DNA of 64,000 bases from Arabidopsis thaliana (Eukaryota > Streptophyta > Magnoliopsida > Brassicales > Brassicaceae). Under the pieces are notes generated by a model. That model was not told the DNA's origin. It ran no database searches and saw only the letters and a list, made by a program, of their open reading frames with translations. Of this stretch, positions 39,009 through 49,449 are shown in pieces. How positions within the stretch are numbered: the first letter of the stretch is position 1; every line of letters begins with the position of its first letter. The stretch lies in the NCBI RefSeq assembly GCF_000001735.4, contig NC_003076.8:7440001-7504000 (forward strand). Reading direction: 5' to 3'. The position numbers and the translations under genes were made by a program.

Positions 39009-39329
39009 ATGTCTATAAGATGTCTTAGTTGTTTCAAATTCATGTTTTTCAAGAAGAAGCAGAGCAAGAAAGGAAACAAACCCCTGAAAGCAGAGAGATT
39101 GCTAGAGCCGGTTAAAAAAAGAGAAGATGGAAAAGACAAGAAGAGGCCTCCTATGCAAGAAAGCAAGTCCTATTCATATTGGAGCTCATCACATGTAGGC
39201 AGCAACGATGTTGAACCGAATGTCAACGAGTTGTATGGACCAGATGTCATTTCTTCATCAGTGAATAATGATTTCAACAAAGTGAAGACCTTTGATATAC
39301 GAGGAGTCACAGAAGTCGCGGCCAAGTGA
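39009..39329 (+). CDS. Small basic protein, NDFNKVKTF family (copy 1)
   Basis: A single exon of 106 residues from the ATG at 39009. N-terminus MSIRCLSCFKFMFFKKKQSKK has a CxxC pair next to hydrophobic residues and a Lys cluster. The middle is polar and Lys-rich with one KPLKAERLLEPV unit. The C-terminus carries SSVNNDFNKVKTFDIRGV. Two paralogs follow at 40624 and 43306 on the same strand. No signal peptide or known domain is visible. The Cys-Lys N-terminus could take lipid modification or associate with membrane; that is a guess. I recall loci At5g22520/22530 here as proteins of unknown function. Confidence 0.75.
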   Translation: MSIRCLSCFKFMFFKKKQSKKGNKPLKAERLLEPVKKREDGKDKKRPPMQESKSYSYWSSSHVGSNDVEPNVNELYGPDVISSSVNNDFNKVKTFDIRGVTEVAAK

Positions 39330-40623
39330 AGATTTAGAGAAGAGGTTCAGAGATGCGTTGTTCATAATATTATCTGTATTATGTATCTTATCACATTTTT
39401 TTTTAATGCAAGCATATATTTCTCAAGGTTAAAAATATCAAAAGTGGTAAGAAAATAGCAAAGGATTGACTCAAGAATCATGATCATCACTGTCTTCTTT
39501 TATTTAAACTTGCTTTTTATTCGGTCGATTACAAATGATTGGGGTGATGATGTATTTATAGCCTCCAAAGATAGCTTACAAAGGTTCTAGATATTCTACC
39601 ATCATTTTTATAAGTCTACTAAGAAATTTCTTACAAACCTCTAAACCTTTATGATGTTTCTAGAGGACCGGGAAATATATTGCATGCACCCGTAAACTAC
39701 CTTTCAATTTTCTACATAAGTCACTTCAACACAACATTTGATGGCCAAAATGTAAACTGTGATTAGCTTACTCCTTAAAGAGTGAACAAAAGTTGCAGAA
39801 GTGACTCTATTTGAACCTTACTCTTTATCTGATAATAGAGAGACATTACCAAAGTATAAAAGAGTTTAGTAATCCTAACGTGTCTTTGCTAGGAGTTACA
39901 AAAAAAGGAGTCACCTTTGATGGCTTGGATAATTAAAGACTTTTAGTAGTCCTTTTTGGACTAATGAAAGACTAAAGAAACGACTTTTGACCCAAAAAAA
40001 AAAAAAAAAAAAGACTTAAGAAACGACTCTTGGACTACGGCCTAAAAATTTAGTACTTTTAGTCTCCACCAACTCTTTCTTATTATATAAATAATTTTGC
40101 CTACACAATTTTAGACAAAACTTCCTAAAGGTATAACATAATTGCCTAGAAGATGACATAATTTTTACACATTTTTTGTTGAATCTGCATAATGCGACAC
40201 AGTTTAAGAAGACCGTTAAAGATAACATAACTTCCTAAACTTATGCAGTCTACAAGATGACATAATTTGCACATTTTGAAAGCAAAAATTGGATTTATGG
40301 CATTTTAGACAAAACTTCCTAAAGGTAAAAGTTTTACAAAGTGAGTTGCGTGGACTTAGTATACTTTTTTAGTTTTTTTTTTTGCCCTCTCTTTTTGGTA
40401 ATTTCCTGCAAGTGAGTGGTGGAAGAAAGGAAGCTGCGTGGAGTCCCAAAAATTAAAATTGCAGAAAAACAGGTCTTATAATAATCAGCTTAATAGCTCA
40501 GGTCTCTTTTTCTCATTCTGAAGATTAAACATCTTCAAGGAACCTAATCTTTGTCTCTGGTTTTACCTTCGACAAACAAGCACACATATTGTTTGTTAAA
40601 AAATCATCTATCCCCCAAGAAAA
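39330..40623. other. Intergenic DNA with internal repeats and a possible DUF247 relic
   Basis: No complete gene. An A-run lies near 39993-40011. The word TTTAGACAAAACTTCCTAAAGG occurs twice (about 40112 and 40306), and GATGACATAATTT twice. A DUF247-like scrap lies at 40181-40215. From about 40400 the sequence is promoter-like and paralogous to the 38780 region. Confidence 0.5.
40181..40215 (-). pseudogene. Possible short DUF247 relic
   Basis: On the minus strand this reads VFLNCVALCRF, close to the IFLNCVAFEQL block of the DUF247 gene at 41546. At DNA level it matches 41922-41968 with a 12 base gap. At 35 bases the match is short; it could be chance, but its position next to the cluster favours a relic. 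Confidence 0.4.
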
Positions 40624-41043
40624 ATGTCTACAGGATGTCTAAGTTGTTTCAAAGTCATGTGTTTCAAGAAGAAGCAGAGCAAGAAAGAAGCTAAACCCGT
40701 AAAAACAGAGATATTGCCAGAGCCAGTTGGAGAAAAAGAAGATGTAGAAAGAAAAGAAGGTATACAAGCCAAACCTCTGAGAACAGAGGGATTGCCAGAG
40801 CCGGTAGAAAAGAAAAAGAAAGATGTAAAATACAGCGCGTGCAAGAAGATGCCCGAGAAATGCATGTTCAAACCCAAACCAGAATGGATCTCGCATGTAG
40901 GCAGCAACGATGTTGGACCAAAAGTCGGCGATTTTTATGGAGATCACTACGCAGAAACAGATGACTCTTCTTCGTCAATGACTAATGAATTCAACAAAGT
41001 GAAGACCTTTGATATACGAGGAGTCAAACTAGCCACATCCTAG
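40624..41043 (+). CDS. Small basic protein, NDFNKVKTF family (copy 2)
   Basis: A single exon of 139 residues from the ATG at 40624. N-terminus MSTGCLSCFKVMCFKKKQSKK and C-terminus TNEFNKVKTFDIRGVK match copies 1 and 3. It is longer than copy 1 because a 26-codon segment is tandemly repeated: KPVKTEILPEPVGEKEDV and KPLRTEGLPEPVEKKKKDV. The promoter is paralogous to that of copy 1, showing a tandem gene duplication. Function unknown; no domain recognised. Confidence 0.78.
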   Translation: MSTGCLSCFKVMCFKKKQSKKEAKPVKTEILPEPVGEKEDVERKEGIQAKPLRTEGLPEPVEKKKKDVKYSACKKMPEKCMFKPKPEWISHVGSNDVGPKVGDFYGDHYAETDDSSSSMTNEFNKVKTFDIRGVKLATS

Positions 41044-41545
41044 GAATAAGAGAAGAGGTTCAGAGATGCATTGTTCATCACATGTAATCTTAGAGTGGAT
41101 ATTTATGCATGAAATTGTACGGCTATCTTAATAATGTTATCTTGTCTTGAGCCACTGATTTCTGCTTTTATGTATCTGGTTACATGTTTATCAATGCAAG
41201 CATATTCTTCTTCTTCTTTTTGACGTCAAAGCTCCATATATTACTTAACGAATGAGAACTATCCTCTAAAGAGAGCTAATTTAGAACCGTCGAACTTACA
41301 TGGTAAAAACAGAACCCACTTGCACGTTTTGCAAGATGGTCAGCGGAAATCTTACCACTAGGAAAGATGTATCTATTACGTACTAAATGACGAAAAAGAA
41401 AATCAACATATCGTTTTGAAGGTTAAAAAATCAAAATCTAACGTGTTAAAGAAAAATAACAAAACAAAATATAGATTCAAGAATCAAAACACTTAACTTA
41501 ACTTTAAAGAATCATTACAATGAGTTTATGTTTACAAAGCATCTT
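41044..41545. other. Convergent 3' flanks of copy 2 and the first DUF247 gene
   Basis: About 500 bases of AT-rich sequence. Resembles 3' UTR and intergenic DNA; no gene seen. Confidence 0.5.
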
Positions 41546-42868
41546 TCACTTTTCTTTTGGAGGACGGAAATAACTATAAGCTGCAAAGAAGACTTGCAAA
41601 GCCGCAAACAGAAGAAGCAACAACGCTGCAAATGATGATGCAAATGTCCATGGACTATCGAAATGCGTATGAATAAACTCTGCACAATGAACATGGAATC
41701 CTTGAGAAGTATACTCGTTAACTCCTTCAAACACCTTTGCTAGGTAACTCTTCTCTAAGTCGAGGGCAATGTCTTTACCAATGCGTTTATAGAACCGGGA
41801 CACTTCATCCTCTGTTCCAAAATAGTTCTCTAGGATCCTCCTTTCGCTAAGGAACGATGCATCACTCTCTTCGTTTATAAGACAAGCCATGAAAGCTACG
41901 TAGCTCGTTATGTGGTTCGATGAATCAGCATATAATTGCTCAAATGCGACACAGTTTAAAAAGATCGAGGCGGTAAAATCATCCATGACTACCGGAGGAA
42001 TGTGAAGCACACCATTACTATAACTAATGTCTAAGATTGAGTCTGTGTTTTTCCTCGGTTTGAATTTGATTCCCCGAAGATGAAGCTTCTTGGCAGAGAG
42101 AACAAATCCGAGATATTCATGATCATTGAATGACGATTTACTGCTATGATCTTTGATTCTTCTTTGAGACGGAACAGGAACAAAAGTCTTACGTATCAAA
42201 TCAAGAAGATGTTTTGCTTCAAGACCATAATGTTTTTCCCAAAAGGTCTCTGGTTTTTGTAATGAGTAGTTAAAGAATTCAAAGGCGATTTCGTTTAAAC
42301 CACTACAAGTAACTAACTTCGATGTTTCAAATAGAGTTTGAAGAAGAACATAAGGAACCTGGTTTTCCAAAAGGAGAAGATCTGCTCGAATCGACGGCAA
42401 AATCCACGGCATTCGAAAAATCGGATCATCAAGATTAGTGTATTCAACTTTCCCGGAAACAACAAAGAACAACGTGAGGATAAAGCAACCATCAAGAACC
42501 ATCATCTGAACCAAGTTTTCAGAATCTAAACCTAGATCCTCGGAGTAAGAACCTCGTATAACTCCTTCCAAACTCGATACAGCTTTGACCAATTCTTGAG
42601 GAACAAATCCTTTTTCTTCCATTTTAGCCACGAAAAACTTCAAGAATCGGCGTTTATGCTGCTGAGTCATTTTGAGATGCTCTTTGCCGTGATGGTAAGG
42701 ACCAATGGAGACAATCTTCGGTTCATAAGCTTTGAGGTTGATTCGAGCGAGGCTCTGTGGGATTCTCACGATGCAACATAACTCTGAACCAGCTGATTCT
42801 CTAAGAAGCTTCAAACCATTATCTTCTGAGATTAAACTCTTTATGTCTACAACAATCTGTGGATCCAT
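41546..42868 (-). CDS. DUF247 membrane protein (copy A)
   Basis: An intronless frame of 440 residues, starting MDPQIVVDIKS at 42868. It shows the full run of DUF247 blocks: CIVRIPQSL, KIVSIGPYHHG, RADLLLLENQVPYVLL, FLNCVAFEQL, YFGTEDEVSRFYKRIGKDI and a C-terminal transmembrane helix (FASSFAALLLLLFAALQVFF) followed by a short YFRPPKEK tail. Family members are plasma-membrane-type proteins of mostly unknown biochemistry; in grasses DUF247 genes are linked to self-incompatibility loci. Here it shares a 437-base divergent promoter with the small gene at 43306. I recall the locus as At5g22540. No linker expansion is present, unlike copies B and C. Confidence 0.92.
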   Translation of the reverse strand: MDPQIVVDIKSLISEDNGLKLLRESAGSELCCIVRIPQSLARINLKAYEPKIVSIGPYHHGKEHLKMTQQHKRRFLKFFVAKMEEKGFVPQELVKAVSSLEGVIRGSYSEDLGLDSENLVQMMVLDGCFILTLFFVVSGKVEYTNLDDPIFRMPWILPSIRADLLLLENQVPYVLLQTLFETSKLVTCSGLNEIAFEFFNYSLQKPETFWEKHYGLEAKHLLDLIRKTFVPVPSQRRIKDHSSKSSFNDHEYLGFVLSAKKLHLRGIKFKPRKNTDSILDISYSNGVLHIPPVVMDDFTASIFLNCVAFEQLYADSSNHITSYVAFMACLINEESDASFLSERRILENYFGTEDEVSRFYKRIGKDIALDLEKSYLAKVFEGVNEYTSQGFHVHCAEFIHTHFDSPWTFASSFAALLLLLFAALQVFFAAYSYFRPPKEK

Positions 42869-43305
42869 TAATTCAAACCTTCAATACCACCTCAGATTGT
42901 CTTCTGGTTAAGTGGAAAACTTGAAATACCTTTTTTTTTTTATTCCCTAGAATTTTGTGGAAATTTAAGAAGGAGGAGTGAAATTTCGCCCTAGCAAAAT
43001 GTTGACAAGTCTCCACGTTAGGTCGGCAGAGGAACAAAAGTATTATTTTTGGAAAACTGACTTTTCTTCTTAACTTGCATGACATGACAATTTTTATAGT
43101 CTCCACGTGTTTTACACTTACCAAATTCTGACAACTCTCCATTTACTTTAAGTCAACTTCAAAAGTCACAGAACTCGCTTACAGTATACTTAGCCAAAAA
43201 CTAGTCTATATTCCTCATTTATATAAACATCAAGAACCAAAATTTTGTCTCCGTATACCTTTGATTACAATCGACAAGCAATAATAGGTTATCAAAATCA
43301 AGAAA
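42869..43305. promoter_or_regulatory. Shared divergent promoter, DUF247 copy A / small basic protein copy 3
   Basis: Only 437 bases separate the two start codons. It contains a CACGTG core (about 43105), TTGACA-type (about 43002) and GTCAAC (about 43153) W-box-like words, and TATATAAA near 43220 that would serve the plus-strand gene. Confidence 0.5.
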
Positions 43306-43641
43306 ATGTGTAGAGGATGTCCAAGTTGTCTCAACATCATGTGTTTGAGAAAGAAGCAGCAGAAGAATAAGAAGAAGGAGCAGAGTAAGAAACAACACAC
43401 ACCTGTGAAAACAGAGGATATGGTTGAGCCACTAGGAATAAAAGATGATGAAGAAGAAAGCCTGGACAAGAAGATGAACATCACGGGAACAATGGGATAT
43501 GTCCGGCCTGAATATATGTCTACTAATGACAGTTTTTATCGAAAACTTGGGGAAGGTGATTCTTCTTCATCCTTGAAAAATGATTTCAACAAAGTGAAGA
43601 CCTTTGATTTACGAGGAGTGAAAAAAACAGAGGAGAAGTAA
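43306..43641 (+). CDS. Small basic protein, NDFNKVKTF family (copy 3)
   Basis: A single exon of 111 residues. MCRGCPSCLNIMCLRKKQQK keeps the N-terminal Cys/Lys pattern with one more Cys than copy 1, and SSLKNDFNKVKTFDLRGVKK keeps the C-terminal box. The middle is diverged, with TGTMGYVRPEYMS. TATATAAA near 43220 supports transcription. It is head-to-head with DUF247 copy A. Function unknown. Confidence 0.75.
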   Translation: MCRGCPSCLNIMCLRKKQQKNKKKEQSKKQHTPVKTEDMVEPLGIKDDEEESLDKKMNITGTMGYVRPEYMSTNDSFYRKLGEGDSSSSLKNDFNKVKTFDLRGVKKTEEK

Positions 43642-43954
43642 GGAAAAAGTTGGGACTTGATGAGCTTTATAGATTACTTTCTTTCTCAATATTGTAAACT
43701 TGTATTGAGCCACTGGCCTCTACTTTTACCTACTTGATTACATGTATGCTATGTCAGACTTAGTTCAAAGATGTTTTCAAAATCAAGAATAAAATCAAAG
43801 TGTTTAGCAGCAGAGGCCTGAGAACAAGTAAAAACCACAAATATAGTATTTATACGTAAAGAAACATCCTTTAAAATATGAATTTGATATTACTTTTAAA
43901 ATTCAAATACACTAGAAACACTAAAGAAACAACTGATAAAGAAGACACTACTAT

Positions 43955-45433
43955 TCAATTGTTTTTGGGAGGACGAAAGTAAGCATAAGCTGCAAAGAAG
44001 GCTTGGAAAATGGTAAGGAGAAGAAGCACCAAAGCAGCACAAGATGATAGAAATGTCCATGGAGTGTTGAAATGTGTGTACTTGAACCCTGCCCAGTGTA
44101 CGTGGTATCCTTGTGAAGTGTACTCATTCACTCCCTCGAACACATTTGACAAGAAACTCTTGGATATGCTGAATGAGATGTCTTTTCCAATGTTCTTAAA
44201 AAATAAAGAAACTTCTTCACCCGTTCCAAAATAGTTCTCTAAGATCCCTTTCTCGATTAAGAAAGTCGCATCGTCTTCTGTGTTGATCAAGCAACCCATG
44301 AAAATTACAAAGCTAGTAATCTCAGTGGAGCAGCTCATATTAAACTGCTCAAAGGCAACACAGTTGATCAAAAGATTGCTGATAAAGTCGTCAAACACTA
44401 GTAGTGGTATTTCAACCAAACCACTCTTGAAACTTATGTCTAACGGTGTCTCAACATTCTCCTTCCGCATAAATTTTATTCCCCGAAGTCGTAGTTTTCT
44501 TGCTGAGACAATTAGCCCAAGAAAAGGACGACGAGGAGGAGGAGGAGGCGATGATGTTTGCGCTCCCGTTATCTCCTTTGAACAACTTATCTTACCGAGA
44601 CAAATATTTTTGGATGTCTCTGTTCTTGAATATTCCCTAGGACCATTGAAAATATTGATACAACATTGCCTGGGGGTGGTTGATGGAGGCGGGGCGGGTA
44701 TGAAAGTCTTACGAATAAGATCAAGAAGATGTTTTGCTCGAAGATTGTTGTGTTTCTCCCAGAACCCTTCTGGTTTTTTTATGGAGTAGTCGAAGAATTT
44801 GAAGGCCAACATGTTCAAGCTAGTGGATGGAGCTAACTTTGATGTCTCTAAAAGAACTTTAAGTAGAAAGAGAGGAACCTGGTTTTCGAGAAGAAGAAGG
44901 TCGCTTCGAAGTGTTGGCAATATCCATCGTAGCTTGAAAATTGGGTCTTTGAGATTTGTGTATTCAATCTTTTGTGAAACCACTAGGAACAACATAAGAA
45001 TGAAACAACCATCAAGAAGCATCACTTTGATCAGCTTTTGTTGACTAAATTCAAGATTCTCAGAGTAGGAGTCTCTTATCTTCTGTTCCAATCCCGAGAC
45101 TAGATCGACTAAGTGAATTAAATACACACCATTTTCCTTAGTCTTTGACACGAACATCTCCAAATAACGTTTCTTGTGCTCCTCTATCATCTTGAGATGT
45201 TGTTTATCACTCGAATGGTGATAAGGACCTATTGAAACGATCTTAGGTGCATAAGCTTTGTCGTTGACTTGCTTGAGAGTGTGAGGGATTCTGTAGATGC
45301 AACAAAATCTATCACCTGCTGATTCCTTGAGATGGACTGGTGGGATCACTTTATCTAAGAGCAAATAAGCTTCTTCTTCGTTTTCGTCTGGGATCGTGGC
45401 ACTCTCTCCGTTTGCTTGGCTGGGAGGATCCAT
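43955..45433 (-). CDS. DUF247 membrane protein (copy B)
   Basis: An intronless frame of 492 residues from MDPPSQANGES at 45433. Family blocks are intact: CIYRIPHTL, KIVSIGPYHH, LRSDLLLLENQVPLFLL, INCVAFEQF, YFGTGEEVSLFFKNIGKDI, and the C-terminal helix (FLSSCAALVLLLLTIFQAFF) plus YAYFRPPKNN. Between the two halves it carries an inserted linker of about 50 residues, ending in a Pro-rich run (SSPPPPPRRPF), absent from copy A. A small membrane-protein gene lies head-to-head about 980 bases upstream. I recall the locus as At5g22550. Confidence 0.92.
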   Translation of the reverse strand: MDPPSQANGESATIPDENEEEAYLLLDKVIPPVHLKESAGDRFCCIYRIPHTLKQVNDKAYAPKIVSIGPYHHSSDKQHLKMIEEHKKRYLEMFVSKTKENGVYLIHLVDLVSGLEQKIRDSYSENLEFSQQKLIKVMLLDGCFILMLFLVVSQKIEYTNLKDPIFKLRWILPTLRSDLLLLENQVPLFLLKVLLETSKLAPSTSLNMLAFKFFDYSIKKPEGFWEKHNNLRAKHLLDLIRKTFIPAPPPSTTPRQCCINIFNGPREYSRTETSKNICLGKISCSKEITGAQTSSPPPPPRRPFLGLIVSARKLRLRGIKFMRKENVETPLDISFKSGLVEIPLLVFDDFISNLLINCVAFEQFNMSCSTEITSFVIFMGCLINTEDDATFLIEKGILENYFGTGEEVSLFFKNIGKDISFSISKSFLSNVFEGVNEYTSQGYHVHWAGFKYTHFNTPWTFLSSCAALVLLLLTIFQAFFAAYAYFRPPKNN

Positions 45434-46413
45434 GGCTCTCTTCTTATTAGTCTTTTTTTTCTTTTGTCAAATGGTTTTGTTGAACATCTAAACACAATAA
45501 TTTAATGATTAATATAAGTGTGATCAATTTTCTCTTCTTGCTATATTATTTTAAATTTTATATTACGTTTCTCCACTTAATTACTAGTGAAACCTTTCTC
45601 AGATCCAGCCGTTCACACTTTTTTTTTTTTTTTTTTTTTTATTATTGTGTAAAAGTCTCAACTAACTGATTGAAGAAAACATAAAATATATAAGTCGATT
45701 GGGACTTTGTTCAAAGACTTCGAGCCGGCTATGTAACAATGCAATCTATGGTCATCCTGATCAGCTAGTTAATCCATGATCTATCGCGGACTTCCTCATC
45801 CCAATTTTGGTGCCAAAGTACACCTCGATCGTGTCTATGGCCAGCCAATGTTAATCCTTGAATAATGACAAAAGACATAGTAATATGGTATTATCATAGA
45901 ATCTTATAAAAATCATCGTTTCTCCTCTCAATGTAAGACTTCACTGGTTCCATCACTATCATCGAGAAGGGAGAAATCACGCTAATCTAGTAAAAAAAAA
46001 TCACGTGTACTATATCCAACGTGACACGTTGTAACTATACTCGTCCGTGTTATTATTTTATGGCATGAAGTGCCTTAGTTTTGTCGGAAAGCACCAGCTC
46101 ATAGCATACGTTGTTTAATCCTTTTTACTAATTATATTTAGATATAGTTACCTAGAATTAGTTACACATGAGAAACATGAGATAGTAAGCTAGAATTAAG
46201 TAATTAACTGTGTAACTAATTCTAATCAAAATATACCTAATACTCTTTAATAGAAAGACAGCTGTATTTACGTGCTACGTTAGGTCCTTTTTTATTAGTT
46301 TAGTGTTTGTGTTCCCATCTGTGTTGACGCTTTACTTGCTTTGTTATTTCGTATAAAAGGAAGTGACTTTTCTTCTTTAGCTTGATCCATCTCACTCTAA
46401 GAAATTGAAGAAG
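45434..46413. promoter_or_regulatory. Divergent intergenic region, DUF247 copy B / small membrane-protein gene
   Basis: Contains an A/T-rich DUF247 leader (45440-45530) that is also preserved beside the fragment at 47743, a long T-run (about 45619-45640), and TATAAAA at 46352-46358 serving the plus-strand gene. Confidence 0.5.
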
Positions 46414-46782
46414 ATGATGTTGTTTTCTGTCTTAGGATGCTTCATCCTCGGAGCAATTCTTCTTGTTATTCTTTTTTTTCTTATTTACGTACTCCGTAAG
46501 TTATATTATGAGGCCATAAAATGTGAACCTTTTCCCTAAGCGATTTCATATAATAAAGCTTTAGTAAATCATATTGACATAACGTCACCGTAACATAAAT
46601 TTTTTTTGTGTGGCCGACACGCAGTTAATAAGGAAGATAGAGCGGAAGAGGAACACCTTATAAGCCCGGGTGTATCAGATGAATCTGAATACCCTTATCC
46701 CGAATCAGTGCCCGTTGATTGTAAATACTACGCAGGTGACGACTTTGTGTTGGGAGGACAAAAGGATAGCGAGTCAGATTAG
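46414..46782 (+). CDS. Small single-pass membrane protein with acidic YAGD tail (copy 1)
   Basis: Two exons, 46414-46495 and 46625-46782, close in phase and give 79 residues. Borders are good: CTCC|GTAAGT and CACGCAG. The N-terminus is one long hydrophobic helix (LGCFILGAILLVILFFLIYV). The rest is acidic, with VDCKYYAGDDF near the C-terminus. A TATAAAA box lies 62 bases before the ATG. The layout (TATA spacing, hydrophobic first exon, late Cys, YAGD[DE]F, acidic end) is shared with 49450-50296. I recall a locus At5g22555 described as a transmembrane protein in this interval. It may be secreted or membrane-anchored; function unknown. Confidence 0.68.
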
Positions 46783-47742
46783 AATTCATATGAACTGATA
46801 TTTTGTTCAATTTTTATACCAAGATTTATGTTGTCAACTCTCTTTTTCAGCATTTTTCTTTCCTCTGTAGCAAATTTAAAATGAATGATCTTGATTTCAT
46901 GCATATGATTGAAATCAAGCAATTAGGTTTCTTCACTGTTTTTACACACAGTTTCGGCAAGGTGCTCGTGTTAAAAAAAAATATTATAGATATGTTATTT
47001 GTTATCCTTTTGTTCTCAAGAGTTCATCATGGAACTGTAATAACCCTTAACTGAGTTTCAATTACTCAACTAGTAAAGACTCGCACTCAAGATCGCCGGT
47101 TTGAGTGGGAGGGCACCATATAAAATGTTCTGGTTCATAGCCTGATGAAATGTACGGACTATGTCTAGAACCTCTTAGTAATTCAAAAAATAATATAAAC
47201 TTACCCCTCCCAAACAAGAATCTAAGTAAGGACCTCAGTAATAGTTGGAAAGAGTAGGTAATTAACGCTCTCATATAGTACAAATATGCTTTGATTAGGA
47301 ATTTCATTATAAAAAAAAGAATGGAATGCCTAGGTGGTGTGAGGCGAACTGGCAAAGAACGAGCCTTGTTGGTTTGCTGATACGCTTATATCTTCTTCTA
47401 GATGGGCCAAATCCTAAATATTGGGAAATGTGCCAAACATTGTGTATTTTTCATTGGAAAAAAGCTGAAAAAACAGTCATCCAATTTTTACTTGACGGTT
47501 TAATATTTTTTTATTAAATTTGAAAAAAATACTTCAATTAATTTTGGTTGTCTATTAAAATCTTCATTTTTTTATAAAGTTGGTAAAATTGTATTTTTAA
47601 GTTGACAACCGTTAACTTTGCTAACGTAATGCTACCTGCAGTTAAAACTTTAGTTAATAACTTTTAAATTTCCATCAACTAAAAAACAAAAATCACACGG
47701 CCTAAAAACCCCAAGTCGGCCACAAGGCTCAACAGTCAGAAA
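46783..47742. other. Intergenic DNA
   Basis: AT-rich. No supported gene; open frames here have no promoter or splice support. Confidence 0.45.
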
Positions 47743-48005
47743 AGATTCTGAAGATGTAGCAAGATCTATCACCTGCTGATTTCATCAGACGGATTGGTGA
47801 GATCACTTTATCTAAGAGCAAAGAAGCTAATTCGTCTTCTTCTTCTTCCTCTGAGATCATTGTTCTTCCTCTATTCATTTGGCTCAGAGGATCGATGGCT
47901 CTCCTATTGATACTCTATTTCTTATTTTCCTTTGTAATTTTTTTTTTTTTTGATCAAATGGTTTTGTTGCACATCTAAACAAAATACATAACGATTAACG
48001 TAAGA
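47743..48005 (-). pseudogene. Truncated DUF247 5' fragment without start codon
   Basis: Matches the first ~50 codons and the leader of DUF247 copy B (45290-45535). On the minus strand it reads IDPLSQMNRGR, then EEEEEDELASLLLDKVISP, then SAGDRSCYIFRI, against MDPPSQ, YLLLDKVIPP and SAGDRFCCIYRI in copy B. The start ATG is ATC (47894-47896), and the rest of the gene is missing below 47743. It sits head-to-head with the small membrane-protein gene at 49450, as copy B does with 46414. It is not functional. Confidence 0.85.
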
Positions 48006-49449
48006 CCACAATAGACCGTATTAACGTAAGAAAAAAAATCGTTAATGTTTGGGTTTGCGATTTACAAAAAAAAACAAAAATGAACATAGTAATAGATTTT
48101 ATCCCGCGGTATACCGCGGTGACAATTTAACTTTTTAAAGTTAGTATAATTTTTTTTTTTGCAAATTGAATCTATATATAATATATTTTTATTTTATAGT
48201 TTACAATTGTTATTAAGTAACGTCCTGCCAAACCCATCCCGCCAAACCCGTCCCGTAAAAAAACTATTTATTTATATTAATGTTGATCTTATTTATGATA
48301 TGTTTATAAATCATTGTGTAAATATTTTTGTCGATGCGGGACGTTGAACCCACACATTTTTTGCTAATTGGTTAATATATGTTCATTTTTAAAATTTTGA
48401 ATCATAAAATATGACGAAAAAAATTAAGATTTTTTTAAACTCTATATATTATATAATGATATTAAAAAATTGTAATATATCAAACTTTTTCTAAGTTTAA
48501 ATATTAATAATGTTTTATAAATTTTAAATATATAAATAATAATATTTAAAAAAATAATATTTTTGCTTATAAGGTAATGACATAATAACTCTAAAAGCAA
48601 GAATTTAGAAGATTTAAATCTTTAATTAAATATTTTCATTAATAAATAATTAATGTCAGTGACATGACATTGTAAATAAGTTCAAATACAAAATTTATTT
48701 ATTTAAACAAAAAACGTTTAGTAAGAATAATATTTATTTAACAAAAAACTTTGTTTTAAAATATTGTTAACAAATATGTTTATGCTAATTTTAAGGGAAT
48801 GATTTGAAGTTTGGTGGGATTAAATTTGATTGATAATGTGATTGACAATTTAAATCAAAATTTAAAGTAAAATTAATTATTTTGGAAAAAAGATTTATTG
48901 ATGATAGCATTAAATTGTAAATAAGTCCAAGTCCAGGATTTATTTGCTAAAATGGCTGCAAAAATGTATATATAGATTCTGAAAAACTGAATATGTTTTA
49001 TGTTACTCCATGTACATTTAGTAAATGTAAAAACAAAATTCACATTTAAATACAAACACAGATAAATATTTTATCGTTTAACATATGTTTTAATTACTCC
49101 ATGTTATTCGACTAATACCAACTTGATCATAAAATATGTATTGACTATTGTATATATAACAAAACTTATGGATCAAATATGTAACTGGTCTTTAATTAAC
49201 ATCTACCTTCTCTCCACCTTCTTTATTCATAATATATATACTAATATGCTTTTGTCATAAAAGTTGATAAGGTCCATGTTGTGAATAATAAATTAAATAA
49301 GACCGGTGATTAATTTGAAGGTTTGATCGATTAATATTGACCCGGCTTCATAAAACTCATTACAATTGACTTTAATCCATTTCTCTATAAAAAGCAGTTC
49401 ATGGGTTGTAGCCTGATCTTCAATAGAACAAACAAAAAAGTGATACAAG
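48006..49449. other. Very AT-rich intergenic DNA, possible Helitron-like remnant
   Basis: Includes a perfect 16 bp palindrome CCGCGGTATACCGCGG (48104-48119), inverted GTCCCG/CGGGAC words around 48250-48345, and long A/T-rich stretches. The style resembles non-autonomous Helitron or hAT debris, but no ends could be set. TATAAAAA at 49386-49393 serves the gene at 49450. Confidence 0.4.

Noticed and set aside
44280..44789. Plus-strand frame of 169 codons inside DUF247 copy B
   Set aside because: Antisense of a conserved family frame with no independent homology, promoter or codon bias.
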